Assembly (NCBI RefSeq): GCF_003572205.1
Contig: NZ_QXNY01000003.1
Coordinates: 620,001-684,000, forward strand
DNA from: Algihabitans albus
Lineage (GTDB): Bacteria > Pseudomonadota > Alphaproteobacteria > Kiloniellales > DSM-21159
Length of the DNA: 64,000 nucleotides
Reading direction: 5' to 3'
A program made the translations under genes and the position numbers. Each line of letters opens with the position of its first letter. Position 1 is the stretch's first letter. Shown one piece after another: positions 1 to 8,981 of the stretch. The notes beneath the pieces are model-generated. The model was not told the DNA's origin. It made no database searches and saw only the letters and a list, made by a program, of their open reading frames with translations.

Positions 1-354
1 TATGCCGAGGTCGCGCGCGAGCGCATCGCCAAGGTCGTGCCGGTCTCCGACCCCGATCTGATCAAGCCTCAGGAAAAACGGGCCGAGCCGCGCATTCCCT
101 TCGGCTGGCTGGTGGAGAACGGCCTGCTGGAGCCGGGCACGATCCTGCACGGCCCCGGCAAACGCTGGAGCGCCAAGGTCCGCGCCGACGGCACCCTGAT
201 CTCCGCCGACCACCGCGGCTCGATCCACCAGGTTGGCGCCGCCGTCCAGGGCGCCCCGGCCTGCAACGGCTGGACCTTCTGGCACTTGGACGTGGAGGGC
301 AAGGCCGTGCCTATCGACCTCCTGCGCCAGAAGTTGCGCGCGCAGTTGAACTAG
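1..354 (+). CDS. ccrM: Cell-cycle-regulated DNA adenine methyltransferase CcrM, C-terminal end (5' partial)
   Basis: The frame is open from the first base of the window, so this is the 3' end of a gene that begins upstream. The 117 visible residues match the C-terminal RAMA-type domain of CcrM methylases: IPFGWLVENGLLEPG, then AKVRADGTL, GSIHQVGA, and the near-invariant VQGAPACNGWTFWH. CcrM methylates adenine in GANTC and sets methylation state through the alphaproteobacterial cell cycle. The catalytic domain (DPPY motif, SAM site) lies outside the window, so activity cannot be judged. In many alphaproteobacteria ccrM lies near mutY, which is also the case here. Confidence 0.85.
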   Translation, partial: YAEVARERIAKVVPVSDPDLIKPQEKRAEPRIPFGWLVENGLLEPGTILHGPGKRWSAKVRADGTLISADHRGSIHQVGAAVQGAPACNGWTFWHLDVEGKAVPIDLLRQKLRAQLN

Positions 355-428
355 AAACCGTCTCCGAATCAGTTTTCGAACTGTCTTTCGCTTTGGCCAT
401 TCAGTCGCCGAGGGATAGATTTTGAGTT

Positions 429-1253
429 GTGAGCAATGCAATGGTCGAGATCGACGAAACGGCGGTAGCTGAAGCCTGGGACGGCAACGCCGCAGCTTGG
501 ATCGCACAGGTTCGCGCCGGCCGAGACTTCTATCGGGAGGCTTTCAATAATCCTGCGTTCCTAGAGTTCTTGCCCGAGCTGACCGGACTTTCTGTGCTCG
601 ACCTCGGCTGCGGCGAAGGACGCAATACTAGGCTCTTCGCACAGCGTGGAGCGCATATGACGGGCATCGACATCTCGCCACGCCTGATCGCGGCCGCCCA
701 AGCCGCTGAAACAGCAGAGCCGCTCGGGATCGGCTATCACATCGGCTCCTATACGGATCTCGACGGCTTTTCAGATTCCAGCTTCGACGCCGCCGTGTCG
801 ACCATGGCTCTGATGGACAGCCCTGGCTTTGACCGCGCCGCGCAGTCGGTTCACAGAGTACTGCGACGGGGCGGCTGGTTCTGCTTGAGCGTCCTTCACC
901 CCTGTTTCGTCACGCCCGGCTATCGATGGCTGCGGGATTCGGGCGGCAACGAACGGGGTTTGGTCGTCGCCGACTACTTCAGCGATCAGGTTTCCTGGGA
1001 ACAATGGCGTTTTAAGTCCGGCGAGCGAAGCGAAGATCAGGGCCAGCCGGAATCTGAAGGAACAGACTTTACTTCAGCGCGCATGCCCTACCGGCTGGAG
1101 GACTATGTCAACGGCCTCTGCGAGGCTAGTTTTCGTATTCGAGTGCTGCAAGAACCGAGACCGACGGAAGCAATGGTCGAGGCCCATCCTCGCCTCGGCC
1201 GACTCCGCCGCCACGCTCCAATCTTCCTGTATCTATACGCCGTCAAGGAATGA
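429..1253 (+). CDS. Class I SAM-dependent methyltransferase
   Basis: A 274-residue protein with a Rossmann methyltransferase core. SAM motif I is VLDLGCGEGR near residue 56, followed by an acidic strand end at GIDISPRLI and a motif-IV-like segment (FDAAVSTMALMD). The C-terminal 90 residues contain the aromatic LHPCF and PYRLEDY segments seen in Methyltransf_11/25-type small-molecule methylases. The substrate cannot be inferred. The GTG at 429 is the first start; an in-frame ATG at 441 is equally plausible because neither has a strong ribosome site. It stands alone after ccrM, with 74 bp between them. Its GC content looks slightly lower than that of neighbours. Confidence 0.8.
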   Translation: MSNAMVEIDETAVAEAWDGNAAAWIAQVRAGRDFYREAFNNPAFLEFLPELTGLSVLDLGCGEGRNTRLFAQRGAHMTGIDISPRLIAAAQAAETAEPLGIGYHIGSYTDLDGFSDSSFDAAVSTMALMDSPGFDRAAQSVHRVLRRGGWFCLSVLHPCFVTPGYRWLRDSGGNERGLVVADYFSDQVSWEQWRFKSGERSEDQGQPESEGTDFTSARMPYRLEDYVNGLCEASFRIRVLQEPRPTEAMVEAHPRLGRLRRHAPIFLYLYAVKE

Positions 1254-1407
1254 GCGAAGCTTCCACCGACCGCTCCAGAGACTGCTCATGCAGCTGAGAG
1301 AGCCAGACCTTTGGGCCGAAAGCTGCGACGCTGCGACTTAAGCAGTTCGGTAGCAACTCCGCTCTAGCGGCCGCTTCCCCGGAGGCGCCCGTTCGTCTCG
1401 AACACGC

Positions 1408-1479
1408 TTTTCACGCTGAGCTTGTCGGAACCTCTCTCACAGGGAGCGCCAGATGCTTCGACAAACTCGGCGTGAAGAA
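1408..1479. repeat. Imperfect palindromic intergenic repeat (REP-like)
   Basis: The left arm (about 1408-1430, core CACGCTGAGCTTGTCGGAA) and right arm (about 1455-1479, core TTCGACAAACTCGGCGTGAA) are imperfect reverse complements separated by about 24 bp. The core word CTTCGACAAGCTCAGCGTGA resembles a palindromic word I recall as dispersed in many alphaproteobacterial genomes. It lies in the 284-bp gap between the convergent methyltransferase and mutY genes; a second small hairpin (GCGAGA-GAGG-TCTCGC) follows at 1481-1496. The rest of the gap shows nothing coding. Confidence 0.6.
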
Positions 1480-1537
1480 CGCGAGAGAGGTCTCGCGTAA
1501 TCTGCTTCAGTCGCCAAAGGGAAATAACGACGACCTC

Positions 1538-2605
1538 TCACACACCCAGCTTAATGGCGTGCTTGGCGACCTTCCGCATGACGCTGGGCAGCCCGGCGGC
1601 GGCGAGTCCCTCCAGCGGCACCCAGAAACCCTCGACCTCCTCGCCACTCTCCAGCCGGCCGGTCCAGACCGTCAGCTCCAGGTGAAAGTGGGTGAAGGTG
1701 TGGCGAACCAGACCCGGCAGCGCCTGCCAGGACACCGGAGTCGGTGCGGCGCCGGCGGCTTCGCCTTCGCCCGGTCCAGCCTCCGTCCAGTCGCTGGAGG
1801 GCACCTCGGTCATGCCGCCAAGCAGGCCCTTGGGCGGGCGGCGGCGCAGCAGGACCGCGCCGTCGGACCGCGTCAGCCAGAAGGCCACGCCTCGGCGGGT
1901 CGGCTTCGCCGCCTTCGGGGCCTTACGCGGAAGCTGATCAGCCAGGCCGGCAGCGCGGGCGGCGCAAAGTTCCTCCAGGGGACAGAGCAGGCATTTGGGC
2001 GTGCGCGGCAGACAGATCGTGGCGCCCAGGTCCATCTCGGCCTGGGCGAAGTCGCCGGGGCGCGCTTGAGGTGTCAGAGTGGCAGCCAAGGCCTGCAGAT
2101 TCGGCTTGACCCCAGGCAGCGGCTCGGTCACGGCGAAGAGGCGGGCTGTCACCCGTTCGATATTGCCGTCCAGCGGCGTCGCCGGGCGGTCGAAGGCGAT
2201 GGCCGCGATGGCCGCCGCCGTGTAAGGCCCGATCCCCGGCAGGTCGCGGAGTGCCGTCTCCGAGTCGGGAAAGCGCCCGCCATGCCGCTCGGTCACCGCC
2301 ATGGCGCAGGCATGGAGGTTTCGCGCGCGGGCATAGTAACCCAGCCCGGCCCAGGCCGTCAGCACCTCCTCCTGCGGGGCCGCCGCCAGATCCGCCACGC
2401 TGGGCCAACGGCCGAGAAAGGCTTCGAAGTAGGGCTTGACGGCCGCGACCGTGGTCTGCTGCAGCATGATCTCCGACAGCCAGACGGCATAGGGGTCAGG
2501 CGTCTCGCCCGGCAGGGCGCGCCAGGGAAGCCGTCGCCGATGCCGGTCGTACCAGTCCAGCAGGCGGGTTTGCACGGCCTCGGGAGTAAAGCGGTGAGTC
2601 CTCAT
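1538..2605 (-). CDS. mutY: A/G-specific adenine glycosylase MutY
   Basis: MutY removes adenine mispaired with 8-oxoguanine in base-excision repair. The 355-residue protein shows the complete family layout: catalytic Glu in EIMLQQTTVAAV, helix-hairpin-helix LPGIGPYTAAAI, catalytic Asp in PLDGNIERV, and a 4Fe-4S cluster motif C-x6-C-x2-C-x5-C (CLPRTPKCLLCPLEELC). The last 130 residues form a NUDIX-like domain that reads 8-oxoG. Two upstream in-frame ATGs (to 2650) would overlap the preceding gene; MRTHRF at 2605 fits family length. It lies 25 bp after the GFA gene and is probably cotranscribed with it. Confidence 0.95.
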   Translation of the reverse strand: MRTHRFTPEAVQTRLLDWYDRHRRRLPWRALPGETPDPYAVWLSEIMLQQTTVAAVKPYFEAFLGRWPSVADLAAAPQEEVLTAWAGLGYYARARNLHACAMAVTERHGGRFPDSETALRDLPGIGPYTAAAIAAIAFDRPATPLDGNIERVTARLFAVTEPLPGVKPNLQALAATLTPQARPGDFAQAEMDLGATICLPRTPKCLLCPLEELCAARAAGLADQLPRKAPKAAKPTRRGVAFWLTRSDGAVLLRRRPPKGLLGGMTEVPSSDWTEAGPGEGEAAGAAPTPVSWQALPGLVRHTFTHFHLELTVWTGRLESGEEVEGFWVPLEGLAAAGLPSVMRKVAKHAIKLGV

Positions 2606-2630
2606 GCCGAGTGCCGCTGCGTCCATGGTG

Positions 2631-3029
2631 TCAGTCGCCGCTGCCGGCATTGTGCGGCAGGGGATCGGCCAGCTCCAGCCAAGGCAGATGTTCCTGGAAA
2701 TGGGCGTGGAACTGAGGCGTTACCTCTTCCGGCCCGCTCAGGCTGGCGGCGTAGAGGTGGATTTCGTCCGGCCAGCGGTCGCTCTGATAGGCCAAGGGCG
2801 AACCGCAGGTGCCGCAGAACAGCCGACGCACGCCGGGCGACGAGAGATAAACCCTGGGCGCGGCCCCGGAAAAGGTCACGGCCGATCTGGGCAAGCCCAC
2901 GAAGGTCGTCATGAGCGAAGAGGTCGCCCGGCGGCAACTCTCGCAATGGCAATGGCCGCACCAGATCTCGGATCCGCTATAGGCGAAACGGACGGCGCCG
3001 CAGAGGCATCGGCCGGTTTTACGTTGCAT
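2631..3029 (-). CDS. GFA/CENP-V-fold zinc protein
   Basis: A 132-residue protein of the glutathione-dependent formaldehyde-activating (GFA) family. The zinc-binding cysteines are all present: CLCGAVRF near residue 8, CGHCHCESCRR near residue 24, and FCGTCGSPL near residue 71. Members bind zinc and some catalyse S-hydroxymethylglutathione formation, but most are uncharacterised, so the reaction here is unknown. The start at 3029 (MQRKTG) is chosen because GGGAG sits 7 bases upstream; an open frame continues to 3134 without a ribosome site. It is probably transcribed with mutY. Confidence 0.8.
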   Translation of the reverse strand: MQRKTGRCLCGAVRFAYSGSEIWCGHCHCESCRRATSSLMTTFVGLPRSAVTFSGAAPRVYLSSPGVRRLFCGTCGSPLAYQSDRWPDEIHLYAASLSGPEEVTPQFHAHFQEHLPWLELADPLPHNAGSGD

Positions 3030-3280
3030 CTCTCTGCTCCCGGACTTTGGTCGAACAGGCTGAGCCGCGCGCGGGACGATACTCCGGACAAGGAACCTCG
3101 GGATAGGCCGCCAGGTGGGGACGCGCGAGGACATAGTGCAAAAGGCTCCGTTCTCCTACACTGGTGCTTGAACTGCGGTTCCCGAACTGGGCTTTTGCAT
3201 CGGGCGTCTCCGGCACTATCTCCGCCCCTATCGAGCAGCGGCAAGCCGCAGCCCCCTTCGAGCGGAAAGGGAAAAGCCTC

Positions 3281-3766
3281 ATGTCCCCCACTGCCTCGCG
3301 CGTTCTGCTTCGCTTGGGATTGATCTTCGGCGTGATCCTGCTCGGCGGGGTACTGATGTGGGGCCTGGCCGGAGTCGGCCCCTCCTCGATCGTGCCCGAG
3401 CGCGAAGCGGAGCTGCTGGCCGAAGAGCAACTCGCGACCCAGCTCCAGACGCGCGGCTTCCAGGTTTTGGAACTGGAGCGCGACGGCGGCCTCTATGTCG
3501 CGGAGGTCGAGAGCGCCGCCGGCCGACAGCGGCTGCACCTGGATGCCCAGACCGGCGCCATCATCGGCATGCCGCAGATGACCGGCCCGGCCCTGCCGCT
3601 CGACCAGCTGCGCCGCCTGCTCCGGGCCGAGGGCTATCGGGAAATCGGGCCGATCACCTGGGAACGCGGCAGCTATCAGACCGTGGCGACGGGACCGGAG
3701 GGGATCCGCTACGATCTCGAGCTGGAGACCTACAGCGGCACGATACTGGAACGAAAGCCCCGGTGA
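3281..3766 (+). CDS. PepSY-domain membrane-anchored protein
   Basis: A 161-residue protein with one N-terminal hydrophobic segment (residues about 8-28) and a probable periplasmic body. Two PepSY-like units can be seen: one around residues 40-85, ending in LDAQTGAI, and one around 95-160, ending in LETYSGTI. PepSY domains occur in protease inhibitors and periplasmic sensors; the role here is unknown. ATG 3281 is preceded by AAAGGGA at good spacing. The stop codon overlaps the GTG start of the next gene (GTGA), so the two are translationally coupled. Confidence 0.7.
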   Translation: MSPTASRVLLRLGLIFGVILLGGVLMWGLAGVGPSSIVPEREAELLAEEQLATQLQTRGFQVLELERDGGLYVAEVESAAGRQRLHLDAQTGAIIGMPQMTGPALPLDQLRRLLRAEGYREIGPITWERGSYQTVATGPEGIRYDLELETYSGTILERKPR

Positions 3767-4299
3767 CCGCCAGACCGACCCCTGGGAAAACGGCCGCCGG
3801 CCGCCGCCGCACGCGCGGAGGCGGCTTGACCGCGGTCGCGCGGCCGCTGAACGCCATTACCCGACCGCTGTTGAAGTCGCGCAGCGCCGTGGAGGCGACC
3901 CTGCTGCTCGAATGGGGGCGAATCGTCGGGTCCGAAACCGCCCTGAACACGCGGCCGGAAAAGCTGCGCTTCGCTGGCCCGAAAAGCCCGGAGTCGGGCC
4001 GCAGTGCCGGGACGCTCTACCTGCTGGTCGCTCCGGGCTTCGCGCCGGAACTGCAGCACAGCAGCCGGCAGGTGATCGAACGCATCAACGGTTACCTCGG
4101 CTGGGGGGCCGTTGCGCGTCTGGCCCTGCGGCAAGGCCCCATTCCCCGGACGGCGGAGCCGCGGCGCCCGAAGCCGCGCCGCCTCAGCCCGCAGGAAGAA
4201 GCGGATATCGAAGCCGCGACGGCGGACATACGCGATGAGCGCTTGCGCGGCGCGCTCACGCGCCTGGCCCGCGCCGTCAAGGCAAAGGCGCAGACCTAG
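3763..4299 (+). CDS. DUF721/DciA-family protein (probable replicative helicase loader)
   Basis: A 178-residue protein with the DUF721 core at residues about 25-115: PLLKSRSAVEATLLLEWGRI, then LYLLVAPGFAPELQH and IERINGYLG. DciA proteins of this family load DnaB helicase in bacteria that lack DnaC/DnaI. The N- and C-termini are basic and probably disordered. The GTG start at 3763 overlaps the PepSY stop by four bases. The DUF721-DsbA-SMC order is typical of alphaproteobacteria, which supports the assignment. Whether it really loads helicase here is inference. Confidence 0.8.
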   Translation: MTARPTPGKTAAGRRRTRGGGLTAVARPLNAITRPLLKSRSAVEATLLLEWGRIVGSETALNTRPEKLRFAGPKSPESGRSAGTLYLLVAPGFAPELQHSSRQVIERINGYLGWGAVARLALRQGPIPRTAEPRRPKPRRLSPQEEADIEAATADIRDERLRGALTRLARAVKAKAQT

Positions 4300-4513
4300 C
4301 TCAATCCCGGTAAACCTTCGCCTTCATCCTCGGCTTCACCGCGCCGCTGACAGCTTCGTGACCGGACTGGCGGCCACGGGGGGATGCCACCACTTTCAAG
4401 CGCGAAGTAGAATGGAAGCCCGCGGGCCGATAGAGAGTCCACCGCTGTGGATATCTGCGGGCTTGCGGACTCCGGATACCCTGGCTAGCTTCACAACATC
4501 TAGTAGGTGGAAA

Positions 4514-5158
4514 ATGAACAGACGGCAGATCCTGCAGCTTGGTGGTGGTTTGACGGTGCTCGCGGGTGCGAGTGCCGGTGGCCTCATCGGCATCCGCCCG
4601 ACCCGTGCCCAGGAGACCGATCCGCTCGCGATCGGAACCGACGAGCGTGTTCTGGGCGAACGCGACGCGCCGGCGACCCTGGTCGACTACTCCTCGCTGA
4701 CCTGTCCGCACTGCGCGCGTTTCCACACGGAGACGCTGCCACAGATCAAGACGGAGTGGGTCGATAGCGGTCGCGCCCGCGTGGTCTATCGGCACTTCCC
4801 GCTGGATCGCCTGGCGCTCACGGCGGCGATGGCGGCGGAGTGTATCGAGCGCGATCAAGCCTATTTCGCCTATCTCGACATGCTCTTTGCCGAACAGACG
4901 GCCTGGGCACGCGCCGAGGATCCGCTGCAGGAACTGCAGAAGCGGGCGCAGCTCGCCGGCCTTTCCCCAGATCGTTTCAACGAGTGCATTCAGGACGAGG
5001 CGGTTGCCAACCGCATCCTGGAGGCCGTCGTGGTGGCGCGCGACCAGTTGCAGGTCAGCTCCACGCCGACGCTCTTCGCGGGAACGCAGAAGATTGCGGG
5101 CGCGGCGGATTACGAAACTTTCGATGCGGCGTTGCGCGAGGCGGCCGGCCAAGCCTGA
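4514..5158 (+). CDS. Periplasmic DsbA-family thiol oxidoreductase
   Basis: A 214-residue exported thioredoxin-fold protein. The N-terminus MNRRQILQLGGGLTVLAG looks like a Tat-type signal with cleavage after RPTRAQ. The redox motif CPHC follows at SLTCPHCARFH near residue 75, and the cis-proline loop is SSTPTLF. These features fit a DsbA/BdbD-type enzyme that forms or shuffles disulfides in the periplasm. The start ATG at 4514 is preceded by GGTGG. The 214 bp before it contain no gene. A longer open frame upstream is unlikely because the signal peptide begins here. Confidence 0.85.
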   Translation: MNRRQILQLGGGLTVLAGASAGGLIGIRPTRAQETDPLAIGTDERVLGERDAPATLVDYSSLTCPHCARFHTETLPQIKTEWVDSGRARVVYRHFPLDRLALTAAMAAECIERDQAYFAYLDMLFAEQTAWARAEDPLQELQKRAQLAGLSPDRFNECIQDEAVANRILEAVVVARDQLQVSSTPTLFAGTQKIAGAADYETFDAALREAAGQA

Positions 5159-5234
5159 AGGACCGATGCCGGTCCGGGCGGAGCCGATCCGTGCCGAGAC
5201 GCGCCGCGGGTCCTGAAGGGAGCCCGAGCGTCAC

Positions 5235-8200
5235 TTGGTTCAGTTCGTTAAGCTTCGCCTGACCGGCTTCAAGTCCTTCGTCGACCCGACCGAGTTCATG
5301 ATCGAACGCGGCACCACCGGCGTGGTCGGCCCCAACGGTTGCGGCAAATCCAATCTCGTCGAGGCGCTCCGCTGGGTGATGGGAGAGACCTCCGCCAAGC
5401 GCATGCGCGGCGGCGAGATGGACGACGTGATCTTCGGCGGCAGCGCCAGCCGCCCGTCGCGCAACCTGGCCGAGGTCATGCTGCACCTCGACAACGCCGG
5501 CCGCGACGCACCGCCGGGCTTCAACGACTACGAAGAGATCGAGATCGGCCGCCGGATCGAGCGCGAAAAGGGCTCCGACTACCGGGTCAACGGTAAGTCG
5601 GTGCGCGCCAAGGACGTCCAGCTCTTCTTCGCCGACCTGGCAACGGGTGCCGGCTCCACCGCCCTGGTCAGCCAGGGGCGGATCGGCGCCATCGTCAACG
5701 CCAAGCCGACCGACCGCCGCCATCTGTTGGAGGAGGCTGCCGGCATCTCCGGCCTGCACGCGCGCAGGCACGAGGCGGAGCTGCGCCTGCGCGCCGCCGA
5801 AACCAATCTGGAGCGACTGGACGACGTCATCGGTACGTTGGACAGCCAGCTTGGCGGCCTAAAGCGTCAGGCCCGCCAGGCCACCCGCTACCGCAACATC
5901 GCGGAACAGCTTCGCCGGACCGAGGCGCTGCTGCTCCACCTGGACGCCGAGGCCGCCCGCAACGCCTTGCGGACCGCACGCGAGCGTCTGGCCACGGCCG
6001 AGGCACAGGTTGCCGGCCTGACGGAGCAGTCGGCCAGGGCCGCCACCCTGCAGGCTGAGGCCGCCAGTGCGCTGCCGCCCCTGCGCGAGGTCGCCGCCGA
6101 GACCTCCGCCGCCCTGCAGCGGCTGTTGCTGGAACGCGAGGGATTGGAGCGCGAAGAGCAGCGGGTTGCCGAGACGATCCGGCAGGCCGAACAGCGTCTT
6201 GCGCAGCTTGCGACCGACCTGGAACGTAGCCTGGGCCAGAGTGGCGATGCCGCCGAGGCGCTAGAGAAGCTGACGGCGGAGCAAGGCGAGCTGACCGGCG
6301 CTGCCGAGGGCGAGGGCGAAGCGCGCGAAGCCGCCGAGGGCGAGCGTGACAACCGGGCCGCCATCGCCCAGGAAACCGAGGAGGCCCTGTCGCAGCTCTC
6401 CGCCCAGGTCGCCGCCGACGAGGCCAAGACCGCAGCGCTGGAACGGCGGGTCGGCGAGCTGAACGAACGCATCCAACGCCTTACCGACCGGCTTTCGGCG
6501 CTGACCCGCGACCGGGAGCGTTTGGAGACGGAACGCACCGCCACGAACGATCTGGAGGCCGCCGACGCCACCCTGGCCGAGGCGGAAGCCGCGCTCGAAC
6601 GAGCTCGCAGCGAGGCCGAGCAGGCCGAAACTGCCCTCACCGAGGCCCGCAGTGGCGAGGCCGAAGGCCGGCAGGCGCTTCAGGTCGAGGAAGCCGCCAA
6701 ACAGAAGATCGATGCCGAAATCGCCGCGCTTTCGGCTGTTCTGAATCCGGGCGAAGCCGACATGTGGCCGCCCGTGGTCGAGGCCCTGACCGTCGAGCCG
6801 GGATTCGAGACCGCCCTGGGCGCGGCCCTCGGCGACGATCTGCTGCAGCCGACGGACGAGGCGGCGCCGGTGCATTGGGAAACCCTGCCCGCGCTGACCC
6901 AGCCTCCGCCACTGCCCGAGAGCGTTCGCTCGCTTGCCGACGCGGTTCAAGGCGCACCGGCCCTGGCCCGTCGCCTGTCCCAGGTCGGCATTGTGACCGA
7001 TGCCGCTCAGGGTGCGCGTCTGCAGTCGCAACTTGCACCGGGACAGCGGTTGGTCAGCCGCGAGGGCGCGCTCTGGCGCTGGGACGGCTTGACCGCCAAA
7101 GCCGACGCTCCGACGGCGGCGGCCGTGCGGCTGGCGCAGAAGAACCGGCTGGCCGATCTTCAGGAAGAGCGGCGCGACCAGGACAGACGGGTCGAAGCCG
7201 CGCAAGAGCGTTTCGCGGAACTGAGGGCCGCAGCCGAAGCGTCGGCCCAATCCGAGCGGGCGACTCGCGAAGCGCAGCGCGCCGCCTATGCTGAGGCGAA
7301 TCGGGCACGCGACACCCGCAGCCAGTTGGCTGCCAAGCTTTCGGCCACCGACTCGAAACTCTCGGCCCTGGAGGAATCCCGCCAGAGGCTGGAAGCGGAC
7401 TTGGCAGAGGCGCGTGACGCCAAAGCCGAGACCGAGACGGATCGCGCCGCCCTGCCCGACCTCACCGCCGCGCGGACCAAGGTCGGCGAACTGCGCGCAG
7501 CTTTGACTGAGAAGCGCAGCGCGCTCTCCGAGGCCGAAGCTCAGTTGCAGACACTGCTGCGCGAAAGCCAACAGCGAGCCAACCGCCTACAGTCCATCGG
7601 ACGCGAGATGGAGGCCTGGCGCCGCCGCGCCGAAGAGGCCGACGGCCACGCCCGCGAACTGCAGGATCGGCGCGGCAAGATCGAAGCGGAACTCGAGGAC
7701 TTGAAGGCGCAGCCACTGGAGTTGGCGGCCAGCCGGGAAAGCCTCGCGGAGGCCGTCGCGCAGGCGGAGACGGCACGCAAGCAGGCCGCCGACGGTTTGG
7801 CCGTGGGCGAATCCCAGCTCGGCGAGGCCGACCGGGTCTTGAAACAGGCCGAACAGGCTCTGGCCGCAGCCCGCGAAGAGCGCGTGCGGGCGGAAGGCGC
7901 GGTCGAGCAGGGGCAGCAGGGCGTCACCAACATCTCGACGCGCGCCCAAGAGCGCCTGGAGGCACAGCTCGACCAGTTGCTCGATCTCGCGGAAACCAAG
8001 CCGGATCAGGAACTACCGCCGCGCGACCAGGTCGAAACCAAGGTCCAGCGCCTGATCCGCGAGCGCGAGAATCTGGGTGCCGTCAATCTGCGAGCCGAGG
8101 CCGAAGCGACCGAACTGGAACAGCAGATCGAGGGGATGCAGAACGAGCGCGCCGATCTGGTGGCTGCGATCGCCCGGCTGCGTCAGGGCATATCCAGTCT

Positions 8201-8699
8201 GAACCGCGAAGGCCGCGAACGACTGCTTGCGGCCTTCGAGCAGGTCAACACCAAGTTCGGCGACCTCTTCACCCGCATGTTCGGCGGGGGTACGGCACAT
8301 CTGAAGCTGACGGAGTCGGAAGACCCACTGGATGCCGGCCTGGAGATCATGGCCAGCCCGCCGGGCAAACGTCTGCAAGTGCTCTCGCTCCTGTCGGGCG
8401 GCGAGCAGGCTCTGACCGCGCTGTCTCTTCTCTTCGCCGTTTTCCTGGTCAATCCGGCACCGATCTGCGTGCTGGACGAGGTCGACGCGCCGCTCGACGA
8501 CAACAACGTCGAGCGCTTCATCTCGCTGGTCGACGAGCTGGCGCAGGAACTGGACACCCGCTTCCTGGTGGTGACCCATCATCGTCTGACCATGGCGCGG
8601 GTGGACCGCCTGTTCGGCGTCACCATGTCGGAACGCGGCGTGTCCCAGCTCGTCTCGGTCGACCTGGAGGCTGCGGAGGCCTTGCGGGAAGCCGGCTAG
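5235..8699 (+). CDS. smc: Chromosome segregation protein SMC
   Basis: A 1154-residue SMC ATPase that compacts and segregates the chromosome. The head halves are split as usual: Walker A GPNGCGKS at residues 32-39, then at the C-terminus the signature LSGGEQ (about 1053-1058) and Walker B ICVLDEVD (about 1077-1084). Long coiled coils flank a divergent, compact hinge around residues 490-640. TTG at 5235 is the only usable start: an in-frame stop lies at 5214, and homologues begin at this point (QF-KLRLTGFKSFVDPTE). Only a distant purine-rich stretch serves as ribosome site, so initiation may be weak. No scpA or scpB is in the window. Confidence 0.97.
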   Translation: MVQFVKLRLTGFKSFVDPTEFMIERGTTGVVGPNGCGKSNLVEALRWVMGETSAKRMRGGEMDDVIFGGSASRPSRNLAEVMLHLDNAGRDAPPGFNDYEEIEIGRRIEREKGSDYRVNGKSVRAKDVQLFFADLATGAGSTALVSQGRIGAIVNAKPTDRRHLLEEAAGISGLHARRHEAELRLRAAETNLERLDDVIGTLDSQLGGLKRQARQATRYRNIAEQLRRTEALLLHLDAEAARNALRTARERLATAEAQVAGLTEQSARAATLQAEAASALPPLREVAAETSAALQRLLLEREGLEREEQRVAETIRQAEQRLAQLATDLERSLGQSGDAAEALEKLTAEQGELTGAAEGEGEAREAAEGERDNRAAIAQETEEALSQLSAQVAADEAKTAALERRVGELNERIQRLTDRLSALTRDRERLETERTATNDLEAADATLAEAEAALERARSEAEQAETALTEARSGEAEGRQALQVEEAAKQKIDAEIAALSAVLNPGEADMWPPVVEALTVEPGFETALGAALGDDLLQPTDEAAPVHWETLPALTQPPPLPESVRSLADAVQGAPALARRLSQVGIVTDAAQGARLQSQLAPGQRLVSREGALWRWDGLTAKADAPTAAAVRLAQKNRLADLQEERRDQDRRVEAAQERFAELRAAAEASAQSERATREAQRAAYAEANRARDTRSQLAAKLSATDSKLSALEESRQRLEADLAEARDAKAETETDRAALPDLTAARTKVGELRAALTEKRSALSEAEAQLQTLLRESQQRANRLQSIGREMEAWRRRAEEADGHARELQDRRGKIEAELEDLKAQPLELAASRESLAEAVAQAETARKQAADGLAVGESQLGEADRVLKQAEQALAAAREERVRAEGAVEQGQQGVTNISTRAQERLEAQLDQLLDLAETKPDQELPPRDQVETKVQRLIRERENLGAVNLRAEAEATELEQQIEGMQNERADLVAAIARLRQGISSLNREGRERLLAAFEQVNTKFGDLFTRMFGGGTAHLKLTESEDPLDAGLEIMASPPGKRLQVLSLLSGGEQALTALSLLFAVFLVNPAPICVLDEVDAPLDDNNVERFISLVDELAQELDTRFLVVTHHRLTMARVDRLFGVTMSERGVSQLVSVDLEAAEALREAG

Positions 8700-8820
8700 C
8701 GCGGGAATCGCGGATTGCAGTGAAGCGATTGCGTCCGAGCGCGGCCCGGACTCGTGCTAGCCCTTATTTTTCTTGTAAAATCAAGGCGGTGCGGTCTTTT
8801 CGCACCTGCGTCCTTCGGCC

Positions 8821-8849
8821 TTGACCTTGGGAGGACCGATCCGTAATGT
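8821..8849 (+). promoter_or_regulatory. Candidate sigma-70-type promoter of the atp (F0) operon
   Basis: TTGACC (8821-8826) and TAATGT (8844-8849) are separated by exactly 17 bases, 133 bp before atpI. The 282-bp gap after smc also holds a hairpin at 8788-8806 (GGTGCG, 7-base loop, CGCACC) and a T-rich stretch near 8766 that may end smc transcription. No other feature is seen there. The call rests on consensus similarity only. Confidence 0.4.
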
Positions 8850-8981
8850 TCGCGCGCTTTTCGGCGTGGCGTTTCGCCGATGGCGGGGGTTTTCGTTCGG
8901 GCGTACCGCACAGGTGTCCCGGTTAAGGCGTACCTGGGGAGGTCCAGGGCCGCCCGCCTGTGCAAGGGGAGTGCTCGACCC

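Noticed and set aside
1472-2914. Long plus-strand open frame (480 codons) opposite mutY
   Set aside because: It runs antisense to a fully supported mutY gene, has Arg/Gly/Pro-rich low-information sequence and no recognisable motif. High GC produces such frames.
8788-8806. Terminator of smc at the GGTGCG/CGCACC hairpin
   Set aside because: The loop contains the T-run and no T-run follows the stem, so it does not look like a rho-independent terminator.
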